Source of the DNA: an uncultured Clostridium sp.
GTDB lineage: Bacteria > Bacillota > Clostridia > Lachnospirales > Lachnospiraceae
DNA length: 5,542 bases
Direction: 5' to 3'
Assembly: GCA_900543885.1 (NCBI GenBank)
Contig: UQTA01000110.1
Span: 1 to 5,542, forward strand
Position numbers and translations under genes: made by a program
Shown: piece after piece, positions 1-5,326 of the stretch
How the letters are laid out: each line of letters begins with the position of its first letter
How positions within the stretch are numbered: the first letter of the stretch is position 1
The notes under the pieces: generated by a model
The model's input: only the letters and a program-made list of their open reading frames with translations
Databases searched by the model: none
What the model was told of the DNA's origin: nothing

Positions 1-145
1 TTGTGAGCATAGCGGACAGGGCGGAGGCGTTGCCTGAACACGCGAAGCGTGTGAGTTGGCCGGAGCCCTGTCTAATTGGCGGCGGAACAAAAGGTCCAGA
101 AAATTGCCGTGAATGCGTTTATACATGACGGGGCTCTTTCGGACC
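1..145 (+). other. Non-coding left flank with nested hairpins, possibly part of a structured RNA or repeat
   Basis: No gene is recognised between the window start and the gpmI terminator. An 8-bp perfect stem, GACAGGGC (15-22) with GCCCTGTC (65-72), encloses GCC/GGC (32-34 with 58-60) and a perfect 6-bp tip, ACACGC (38-43) with GCGTGT (47-52), around GAA. The inner internal loop places G36-A54 and A37-G53 as a tandem G-A pair. A second small hairpin (107-109 with 129-131, 113-115 with 124-126) can form another tandem G-A with 111-112 and 127-128. GGTCC (93-97) can pair with GGACC (141-145) around it. Tandem G-A pairs form only on the plus-strand RNA, so I favour that strand. No promoter was seen; it may start left of the window. 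Confidence 0.4.
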
Positions 146-164
146 CTTCTGAACAAAATCGTAA

Positions 165-208
165 TTTCACTGCAAAAGCACGCTCCTCTGCCTGCTTTTA
201 CAGTGAAA
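165..208 (-). terminator. Probable terminator at the end of the gpmI operon
   Basis: On the minus-strand RNA the arms 193-208 and 165-180 form a continuous 16-bp stem with one U-G wobble around a 12-base loop (181-192). It begins six bases after the TAG stop codon. On the plus strand the wobble becomes a C-A mismatch, so the structure fits the gpmI transcript better. The tail after the stem reads UUACGAUUUUG, a poor U tract, so termination may be inefficient; a 3'-end stabilising stem is the alternative. Confidence 0.65.
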
Positions 209-214
209 CCCTTA

Positions 215-1759
215 CTACTTTCTTACAATCAAAGACTTACCTGTCATCTCTTCTGGCTGCTTAAGTCCCATTAATTCGATCAGGGTAGGTGCGATATCGC
301 ATAATGCACCGCCTTCACGAAGTTTCATATCTGCATCTGCATTTACCAGGATAAACGGAACCGGGTTGGTAGTATGAGCGGTATATGGTTCGCCGGTCTC
401 ATAGTCTACTAACTGCTCTGCATTTCCGTGGTCAGCACAGATAAACATAACGCCGTCTACTTCTTTTAATGCTTCTACTGCGCGGCCTACACACTCGTCC
501 ACTACTTCGATCGCCTTGATCGCTGCTGCTTCTACACCGGTATGTCCAACCATATCCGGGTTAGCAAAGTTGATGATGATCACATCATACTTGCCGGATC
601 TGATCGCCTCAGTCAGCTTATCGCATACACCATAAGCGCTCATTTCAGGCTTTAAGTCGTAGGTAGCAACTTCTTTTGGAGAAGGTACCAGGATGCGGTC
701 TTCTCCTTCGTTTGGTTCTTCTACGCCGCCATTAAAGAAGAAGGTAACATGAGCATATTTCTCTGTCTCAGCAATTCTTACCTGCTTCTTGCCATTTGCT
801 GCCAGGAATTCACCAAAGGTATTGGTAATGGATTCCTTCTTAAAAGCAACCAGCTTATTGGTAATGGTCTCATCATAATCAGTAAAGCATACATATACCA
901 GATCTAACTTCTTTTCTCTTGTAAAACCATCAAAATTGTCATCACAGAATGCATGTGTGATCTCTCTTGCACGGTCAGGACGGAAGTTAAAGAAGATCAC
1001 GGAATCACCGTCATTGATGGTTGCCAGTGGCTTTCCGTTTTCTGTCACTGTAAATGGTACAACGAACTCGTCAGACTTTCCTGCATCGTAGGAAGCCTGG
1101 ATACCTTCCGTTGCACTTACAGCGGTATTTCCTTCGCCTTTTGTGAGGGCCTTGTAAGCTAATTCCACACGATCCCATCTCTTATCACGGTCCATTGCAT
1201 AATAACGTCCCATGACAGATGCAACTTTGCCCACACCTAATTCTGCCATCTTTGCCTCTAACTCAGCAACAAATTCCTTACCGGATTCCGGAGGTGTGTC
1301 ACGGCCGTCTAAGAAGCAGTGTACATATACTTTTTCCAGACCGTTTCTCTTTGCCAGCTCTAACAGGCCATAAATATGATTTAAATGGCTGTGTACGCCG
1401 CCTGTGGATACCAGACCAAACAGGTGCAGCGCAGAATCATTTTTCTTGCAGTTTTCTACTGCTGTTAAAAATTCAGGAACCTTAAAGAAATCACCGTCAT
1501 TAATGGACTTGGTAATTCTGGTCAGCTCCTGGTATACAACACGGCCTGCGCCCATGTTTAAATGTCCTACCTCAGAGTTACCCATCTGTCCCTCAGGAAG
1601 TCCTACTGCAAGGCCGCTTGCCTGGCCTTTTACAAATGGACACTGGCTCATTAACTGATCCATAACCGGAGTTTTTCCTTCGCATACAGCGTTGTGCTCA
1701 CAGTTATCGTTCAGGCCATAGCCATCCAGGATCATTAATACTACTGGTCTCTTGCTCAT
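215..1759 (-). CDS. gpmI: 2,3-bisphosphoglycerate-independent phosphoglycerate mutase
   Basis: This enzyme converts 3-phosphoglycerate to 2-phosphoglycerate through a phosphoserine intermediate, without the 2,3-bisphosphoglycerate cofactor. It belongs to the alkaline phosphatase-like metalloenzymes and normally uses two Mn2+ ions. With the start chosen here it has 514 residues, typical for the family. Metal and catalytic residues seen are D12 in LDGYG, the nucleophile S62 in GNSEVGH, H123 in GGVHSH, R153-D154 in DGRDTPP, R262-R265 region in PDRAR, D402 and H406 in NPDMVGHTG, D443-H444 in CADHGNAE and H462 in AHTTNP. The frame stays open upstream to a TTG at 1813, but those 18 extra residues have no ribosome binding site and do not resemble the family's N terminus, whereas the ATG at 1759 has GAGGAG nine bases away. 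The gene ends in tandem stops, TAG then TAA. It is last in the operon; enolase, the next enzyme, is not in the window. Residue numbers beyond 250 were hand counted and may be off by one. Confidence 0.97.
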   Translation of the reverse strand: MSKRPVVLMILDGYGLNDNCEHNAVCEGKTPVMDQLMSQCPFVKGQASGLAVGLPEGQMGNSEVGHLNMGAGRVVYQELTRITKSINDGDFFKVPEFLTAVENCKKNDSALHLFGLVSTGGVHSHLNHIYGLLELAKRNGLEKVYVHCFLDGRDTPPESGKEFVAELEAKMAELGVGKVASVMGRYYAMDRDKRWDRVELAYKALTKGEGNTAVSATEGIQASYDAGKSDEFVVPFTVTENGKPLATINDGDSVIFFNFRPDRAREITHAFCDDNFDGFTREKKLDLVYVCFTDYDETITNKLVAFKKESITNTFGEFLAANGKKQVRIAETEKYAHVTFFFNGGVEEPNEGEDRILVPSPKEVATYDLKPEMSAYGVCDKLTEAIRSGKYDVIIINFANPDMVGHTGVEAAAIKAIEVVDECVGRAVEALKEVDGVMFICADHGNAEQLVDYETGEPYTAHTTNPVPFILVNADADMKLREGGALCDIAPTLIELMGLKQPEEMTGKSLIVRK

Positions 1760-1768
1760 ATCTGTTTT

Positions 1769-1774
1769 CTCCTC
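1769..1774 (-). promoter_or_regulatory. Ribosome binding site deciding the gpmI start
   Basis: The minus strand reads GAGGAG at this position, nine bases before the ATG at 1757-1759. This selects the MSKRP start over the TTG 54 bases further upstream, which has no purine-rich site before it and lies next to a stem-loop. Confidence 0.85.
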
Positions 1775-1815
1775 TTCATTCTGCCCATATAAAGGGTTTA
1801 AAAATGGATACAAAT

Positions 1816-1846
1816 GCCCTGAGACCCGTTTTCACGACCCCAGGGC
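1816..1846 (-). other. Intercistronic stem-loop with GAAA tetraloop between tpiA and gpmI
   Basis: On the minus-strand RNA, GCCCUGGGG (1838-1846) pairs with UCUCAGGGC (1816-1824) in nine pairs, two of them G-U. Inside, after a U/GG internal loop, CGU and ACG close a GAAA tetraloop of the GNRA class. On the plus strand the two wobbles become A-C mismatches and the loop is not GNRA, so the minus-strand RNA is the likely functional form. No U run follows, so a stability or processing role is more likely than termination. The TTG that could extend gpmI upstream (1813) lies just outside the stem. Confidence 0.6.
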
Positions 1847-1889
1847 TGAATACCTGCAACAGTTGAGGACGATTTTTGTCCCGCAGCTA

Positions 1890-2639
1890 TTACTTGTAAT
1901 TTACGATCTTTCCAAAATCTGGCTTCAGGGAAGCACCGCCTACCAGGCCGCCGTCGATATCTGGCTGCGCAAACAGTTCTGGTGCGCTTGCTGCTGATAC
2001 AGAACCGCCGTACTGGATACGGATAGCCTGTGCAGTTGCCTCATCATAGATCTCGCCGATGCATGCACGGATCGCTGCGCATACTTCTTCTGCCTGATCT
2101 GTGGTTGCTACCTTTCCTGTTCCGATAGCCCAGATTGGCTCGTAAGCGATAACTGCTGTCTTAGCCTGATCAGCTGTTACATTTAAGAATGCGATCTTGA
2201 TCTGCTGGCGGATCCAGTCAATGGTAATGCCCTGCTCTCTCTGAGTTAAAGATTCACCGCAGCAGATGATCGGAGTGATTCCATGTTCAAATGCCTTTAA
2301 TACTTTCTTGTTTACGGTCTCATTTGTTTCAGCAAAGTATTCTCTTCTCTCAGAATGGCCGATGATAACATATTTAACACCTGCATCATTTAACATATTA
2401 GGAGAAATTTCGCCAGTGTAAGCGCCCTTTTCCTCGAAATACATGTTTTCAGCACCAATCTGGATGTTGGTTCCCTTTGCTGCTTCCATTGCCGGAATAA
2501 TATCAATAGCTGGTACACAAAAAACTACATCTACTTCATCATTTACTACTAATGGTTTTAATTCGTTTACAAGAGCAACTGCCTCAGAAGGTGTCATATT
2601 CATCTTCCAGTTGCCTGCGATGATCTTTTTTCTTGCCAT
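1890..2639 (-). CDS. tpiA: Triosephosphate isomerase
   Basis: This enzyme interconverts dihydroxyacetone phosphate and glyceraldehyde 3-phosphate, supplying GAPDH with the second triose from each hexose. The protein has 249 residues, the normal length of a single-domain TIM barrel. All hallmark parts are visible: AGNWKMN near the N terminus with the substrate-binding lysine K12, the catalytic histidine H95 in IIGHSERR, the catalytic glutamate E167 in AYEPIWAIGTGK with the mobile loop 6 following (168-176), and the phosphate-binding turns YGGSV (210-214) and GGLVGGASL (230-238). The start is backed by an AAAGGAGA ribosome binding site at 2649-2656, about ten bases before the ATG. It is third in the operon, 107 bases after pgk, and that gap holds a strong stem-loop. 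No oddities were seen in the coding sequence. Confidence 0.98.
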   Translation of the reverse strand: MARKKIIAGNWKMNMTPSEAVALVNELKPLVVNDEVDVVFCVPAIDIIPAMEAAKGTNIQIGAENMYFEEKGAYTGEISPNMLNDAGVKYVIIGHSERREYFAETNETVNKKVLKAFEHGITPIICCGESLTQREQGITIDWIRQQIKIAFLNVTADQAKTAVIAYEPIWAIGTGKVATTDQAEEVCAAIRACIGEIYDEATAQAIRIQYGGSVSAASAPELFAQPDIDGGLVGGASLKPDFGKIVNYK

Positions 2640-2685
2640 AATATCCTGTCTCCTTTATACACATATATGCATATACCCACGGCTC

Positions 2686-2732
2686 ACAGGCGGTCTGTTT
2701 TATCCCCAGTTATTTTCAAAACAGCCGCCTGT
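2686..2732 (-). other. Intercistronic stem-loop between pgk and tpiA
   Basis: An 8-bp stem (ACAGGCGG at 2686-2693 with its complement at 2725-2732) continues, after a small internal loop, as a 6-bp stem (2696-2701 with 2718-2723) around a 16-base loop. It starts 14 bases past the pgk stop. On the minus-strand RNA it is followed by GAGCCGTGGG rather than a U run, so it is not a standard terminator. A role in protecting the upstream mRNA 3' end or in processing is more likely. The pairing is seen directly; the role is inferred. Confidence 0.65.
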
Positions 2733-2746
2733 AATATCAGTTATTC

Positions 2747-3967
2747 TTATTTATCATCTGCTGCAGCTACGCCTGGCAGTTCCTTTCCTTCCAGGAATTC
2801 CAGAGAAGCGCCGCCGCCGGTGGAGATGTGGCTCATCTTATCAGCAAATCCAAGCTGATTTACTGCTGCTGCAGAGTCACCACCGCCGATAATAGTGGTT
2901 GCATCGGTGTCAGCTAATGCCTGAGCTACTGCGATGGTTCCCTTTGCAAGAACAGGGTTCTCGAATACGCCCATCGGTCCGTTCCAAACAACAGTCTTAG
3001 CACTCTTAACAGCCTCAGCATACAGCTTTGCGCTTTCTGCACCGATATCCAGACCCATCTTGTCATCTGGGATCGCATCTACAGAAACGTTCTCTACAGG
3101 AATTTCAGCATCAATTGGATCAGGGAAAGACTCAGCTACTACTGCATCTACAGGAAGTAACAGCTTCTTGCCAAGTTTCTCAGCCTTTGCCATCATTTCC
3201 TTGCAGTAATCTAACTTAGTATCATCTACTAAGGATTTACCGATCTCTTTGCCTTCAGCCTTTAAGAAGGTAAATGCCATACCGCCGCCAATGATCAGTG
3301 TATCGCACTTTTCAAGGAGATTGGAGATAACATTTAACTTATCAGCAACCTTAGCACCACCTAAAATAGCAACGAAAGGTCTTACTGGATTTTCAACTGC
3401 ATTTCCTAAGAAATCGATCTCTTTCTGCATTAAGTAGCCAACTACGTTGGAGCCGCCCTTTGCAGAGATGAACTTAGTAACGCCAGCTACAGAAGCATGT
3501 GCTCTGTGGGAGGAACCAAATGCGTCGCATACATAATCATCAGCCAGATCAGCCAGTTCCTTGCTGAACTCTTCACCGTTCTTGGTCTCTTCAGCACCAC
3601 GGAAACGTGTATTCTGCAGAAGAACTACATCGCCTTCCTTCATAGCTTCTACAGCCTTGGTAGCTGCTTCGCCGGTTACATTGTAATCAGATACAAAAAC
3701 AACTTCCTTGCCTAATTTTTCAGACAGTCTCTTTGCTACTGGAGCTAAGGACTCACCTTCGTTAGGGCCATTTTTAACTTTTCCTAAGTGGGAGCACAGG
3801 ATAACCTTTGCGCCATCATTAATCAGCTTCTGGATAGTTGGCAGAGCTGCTACGATACGGGTCTCATCTGTGATCTCGCCATTCTTTAACGGTACGTTGA
3901 AGTCACAGCGAACTAAAACTCTTCTTCCTTTTACATTGATATCATCAATTGATTTCTTGTTTAACAT
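2747..3967 (-). CDS. pgk: Phosphoglycerate kinase
   Basis: This enzyme transfers the acyl phosphate of 1,3-bisphosphoglycerate to ADP, giving ATP and 3-phosphoglycerate; it is the first substrate-level phosphorylation step of glycolysis. The protein has 406 residues, slightly longer than the usual 390-400. The N-terminal substrate domain shows the family signature RRVLVRCDFNVP at 15-26, then DETRI and the basic-patch segment SHLGK near 60. The C-terminal nucleotide domain has ILGGAKV, GGGMAFTFL, GPMGVFE and IIGGGDSAAA, and TGGGASLE lies close to the end; both halves of the hinged enzyme are therefore complete. The ATG has an AAAGGAGA-type ribosome binding site with its AGGAG core at 3977-3981, nine bases upstream. 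The gene lies 103 bases after gap with an intrinsic terminator between them, and I see no convincing promoter of its own in that gap. Expression probably depends on read-through from gap. Confidence 0.98.
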   Translation of the reverse strand: MLNKKSIDDINVKGRRVLVRCDFNVPLKNGEITDETRIVAALPTIQKLINDGAKVILCSHLGKVKNGPNEGESLAPVAKRLSEKLGKEVVFVSDYNVTGEAATKAVEAMKEGDVVLLQNTRFRGAEETKNGEEFSKELADLADDYVCDAFGSSHRAHASVAGVTKFISAKGGSNVVGYLMQKEIDFLGNAVENPVRPFVAILGGAKVADKLNVISNLLEKCDTLIIGGGMAFTFLKAEGKEIGKSLVDDTKLDYCKEMMAKAEKLGKKLLLPVDAVVAESFPDPIDAEIPVENVSVDAIPDDKMGLDIGAESAKLYAEAVKSAKTVVWNGPMGVFENPVLAKGTIAVAQALADTDATTIIGGGDSAAAVNQLGFADKMSHISTGGGASLEFLEGKELPGVAAADDK

Positions 3968-4017
3968 GGTGGATATCTCCTTTCAGTAAACTGGCAAATA
4001 TATAAATTTATTCCGCC

Positions 4018-4050
4018 AAAAAGGGCCCGGTCCTAAAGACCGGACCCCTT
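4018..4050 (-). terminator. Intrinsic terminator (or attenuator) between gap and pgk
   Basis: On the minus-strand RNA, 4038-4050 pairs with 4020-4032 in an uninterrupted 13-bp stem, including two G-U wobbles, around the five-base loop UUUAG. The 3' arm runs into five U residues (4018-4022). On the plus strand one of these wobbles becomes an A-C mismatch and there is no T run after the stem, so it is oriented to act on gap transcripts. It lies 20 bases after the gap stop codon. Because pgk, tpiA and gpmI show no clear promoter, it most likely terminates only part of the transcripts and lowers downstream expression relative to gap. Confidence 0.85.
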
Positions 4051-4070
4051 ATGAGTCTTTAAAATCTGAA

Positions 4071-5102
4071 TTATGCTAACTCAGCGAAGTACTTGATAGT
4101 TCTTACCATCTGGCTGGTGTAAGAATTCTCGTTGTCATACCATGAAACAACCTGTACTTCATACAGATCATCAGCGATATGGGAAACCATAGTCTGAGTT
4201 GCATCGAACAGAGAACCAAATCTCATACCGATAACATCAGAAGATACGATCGGATCTTCGTTGTATCCGAAGGACTCAGATGCAGCAGCCTTCATAGCAG
4301 CGTTGATCTCTTCCTTGGTTACGTCTGCCTTCTTAACAACAGCTGTTAAGATGGTGGTAGAACCGGTTGGTACAGGTACACGCTGTGCGGAACCGATCAG
4401 CTTGCCGTTCAGCTCTGGGATAACCAGGCCGATTGCCTTAGCTGCACCAGTAGAGTTAGGAACGATGTTAGCTGCGCCTGCGCGTGCTCTTCTTAAGTCG
4501 CCCTTTCTGTGTGGTCCGTCAAGGATCATCTGGTCGCCGGTATAAGCATGGATGGTGCTCATGATACCGCTCTGGATCGGAGCATAGTCATTTAATGCCT
4601 TAGCCATAGGTGCTAAGCAGTTGGTGGTGCAGGATGCAGCGGAGATGATGGTATCTTCTGCTGTCAGAGTCTTCTCATTTACAGAGTAAACGATGGTCTT
4701 TAAGTCGTTTCCAGCTGGTGCGGAAATAACAACCTTCTTAGCGCCTGCATCAATATGAGCCTGTGCTTTTTCCTTAGAAGTATAGAAGCCAGTGCACTCT
4801 AATACTACATCTACGCCAAGCTCGCCCCATGGAAGGTCAGCAGCCTTTGGCTCTTTGTAGATAGTGATCTTCTTGCCGTCAACTGTGATGGAATCTTCTC
4901 CAGCCTCTACAGTGTGCTTGCCTTCACCAATGTGTCCAGCATATCCACCCTGTGCTGTATCATACTTTAACAGATGTGCTAACATCTTAGGATCGGTTAA
5001 GTCATTGATTGCTACTACCTCGTAACCCTCTGCTCCGAACATCTGACGGAAAGCCAGACGTCCAATACGTCCGAAACCATTAATTGCAACTTTTACTGCC
5101 AT
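4071..5102 (-). CDS. gap: Type I glyceraldehyde-3-phosphate dehydrogenase, NAD-dependent glycolytic form
   Basis: This cytoplasmic enzyme oxidises glyceraldehyde 3-phosphate with NAD+ and phosphate to 1,3-bisphosphoglycerate, feeding phosphoglycerate kinase, the next gene. The protein has 343 residues, close to the family's usual 335 or so. The N-terminal Rossmann fold shows GFGRIGR at residues 9-15. The Asn-Asp pair at 33-34 ends the second strand, where an acidic residue favours NAD over NADP, so I infer a catabolic GapA-type enzyme. The catalytic cysteine is C158 in SCTTNC and the catalytic histidine is H185 in STIHAYT. The phosphate-site region NIVPNSTGAAKA (212-223) and the C-terminal WYDNE motif are intact. 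The start is set by an AGGAGG ribosome binding site at 5112-5117, nine bases before the ATG. It is the first gene of the operon, directly behind the promoter at 5165-5193, and is followed by an intrinsic terminator, so it is probably made in excess over the later genes. No frameshift or missing residue was seen. Confidence 0.98.
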   Translation of the reverse strand: MAVKVAINGFGRIGRLAFRQMFGAEGYEVVAINDLTDPKMLAHLLKYDTAQGGYAGHIGEGKHTVEAGEDSITVDGKKITIYKEPKAADLPWGELGVDVVLECTGFYTSKEKAQAHIDAGAKKVVISAPAGNDLKTIVYSVNEKTLTAEDTIISAASCTTNCLAPMAKALNDYAPIQSGIMSTIHAYTGDQMILDGPHRKGDLRRARAGAANIVPNSTGAAKAIGLVIPELNGKLIGSAQRVPVPTGSTTILTAVVKKADVTKEEINAAMKAAASESFGYNEDPIVSSDVIGMRFGSLFDATQTMVSHIADDLYEVQVVSWYDNENSYTSQMVRTIKYFAELA

Positions 5103-5164
5103 GATTCAATTCCTCCTAGATTGTTAAAAAAATATTATTTGTTAAATATTAATCAACTGCCTAC

Positions 5165-5193
5165 ATTGTACTCAATTTTATCCAAAATAGCAA
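5165..5193 (-). promoter_or_regulatory. Sigma-A-type promoter of the gap operon
   Basis: Read on the minus strand, a -35 box TTGCTA (5188-5193) is followed by exactly 17 bases and a -10 box TACAAT (5165-5170), five of six matches to TATAAT. An A-rich run directly upstream of the -35 box (complement of the T run near 5197-5203) could act as an UP element. Transcription would start near 5158, giving a leader of about 56 AT-rich bases ahead of the gap start codon. The leader has partial AATATT symmetry but no convincing operator or riboswitch that I recognise. Confidence 0.75.
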
Positions 5194-5206
5194 GTCTTTT
5201 TTTCGT

Positions 5207-5221
5207 TTCTGCCATTCTGCC
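5207..5221 (-). repeat. Short direct repeat upstream of the gap promoter
   Basis: Two copies of GGCAGAA (minus strand) are separated by a single T, about 14 bases upstream of the gap -35 box. This could be a half-site pair for a DNA-binding regulator, but it is short and may be chance. The rest of the divergent spacer (5194-5291) is AT-rich, and I see no gene in it. Confidence 0.3.
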
Positions 5222-5291
5222 TATTTTCTCTCATAAATTCCATTAATTTTCAGCGCATTTTTGTTTCTCATTTTCCGGATGAGGGGTAGAC

Positions 5292-5320
5292 TTGTTATTC
5301 TGGCAGTTTATGGTTATAAT
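5292..5320 (+). promoter_or_regulatory. Rightward sigma-A-type promoter divergent from gap
   Basis: A -35 box TTGTTA (5292-5297), a spacer of exactly 17 bases and a perfect -10 box TATAAT (5315-5320) are read on the plus strand. Transcription would begin near 5326-5328 in GGGAG, about 170 bases from the gap transcription start and pointing away from it. It would drive the structured region that follows. By consensus it is the best promoter in the window. Confidence 0.72.
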
Positions 5321-5326
5321 ATTGGG

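Larger units (their letters stand above)
165..5158 (-). other. Predicted gap-pgk-tpiA-gpmI transcription unit
   Basis: All four genes are co-directional, with gaps of 103, 107 and 130 bases, and cover consecutive steps of lower glycolysis. Only one good promoter is seen, before gap, and a long stem-loop lies after gpmI. The gaps are wide for a bacterial operon, and each contains an RNA stem-loop, so the polycistronic mRNA is probably divided into segments with different levels or stabilities. No cggR-like regulator gene lies in the 440 bases upstream, unlike the Bacillus arrangement. The unit is inferred from layout; transcript ends are not proven. Confidence 0.8.

Noticed and set aside
3..128. 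Plus-strand open frame of about 41 codons at the left edge, and another at 76-264
   Set aside because: The first may be the tail of something starting outside, but it overlaps the nested hairpins and shows no domain. The second starts at TTG without a binding site and overlaps the operon terminator and the gpmI 3' end.
1760..1813. N-terminal extension of gpmI from a TTG at 1813
   Set aside because: No ribosome binding site precedes the TTG, the extra 18 residues do not match the family, and the ATG at 1759 has a good GAGGAG site and gives the normal 514-residue length.
2664..2675. Perfect 12-base palindrome TATATGCATATA upstream of tpiA
   Set aside because: It is pure alternating AT around GC, so chance symmetry is likely, and it has no second copy or nearby promoter that would support an operator.
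2443..3989. Several plus-strand open frames antisense to tpiA and pgk
   Set aside because: They lie fully opposite well-supported genes, have low-complexity or improbable sequences, and lack ribosome binding sites and domains.
3968..4017. Possible internal promoter for pgk around TATATT
   Set aside because: No acceptable -35 box lies 16-18 bases upstream; the corresponding position falls in the terminator stem and its U run.
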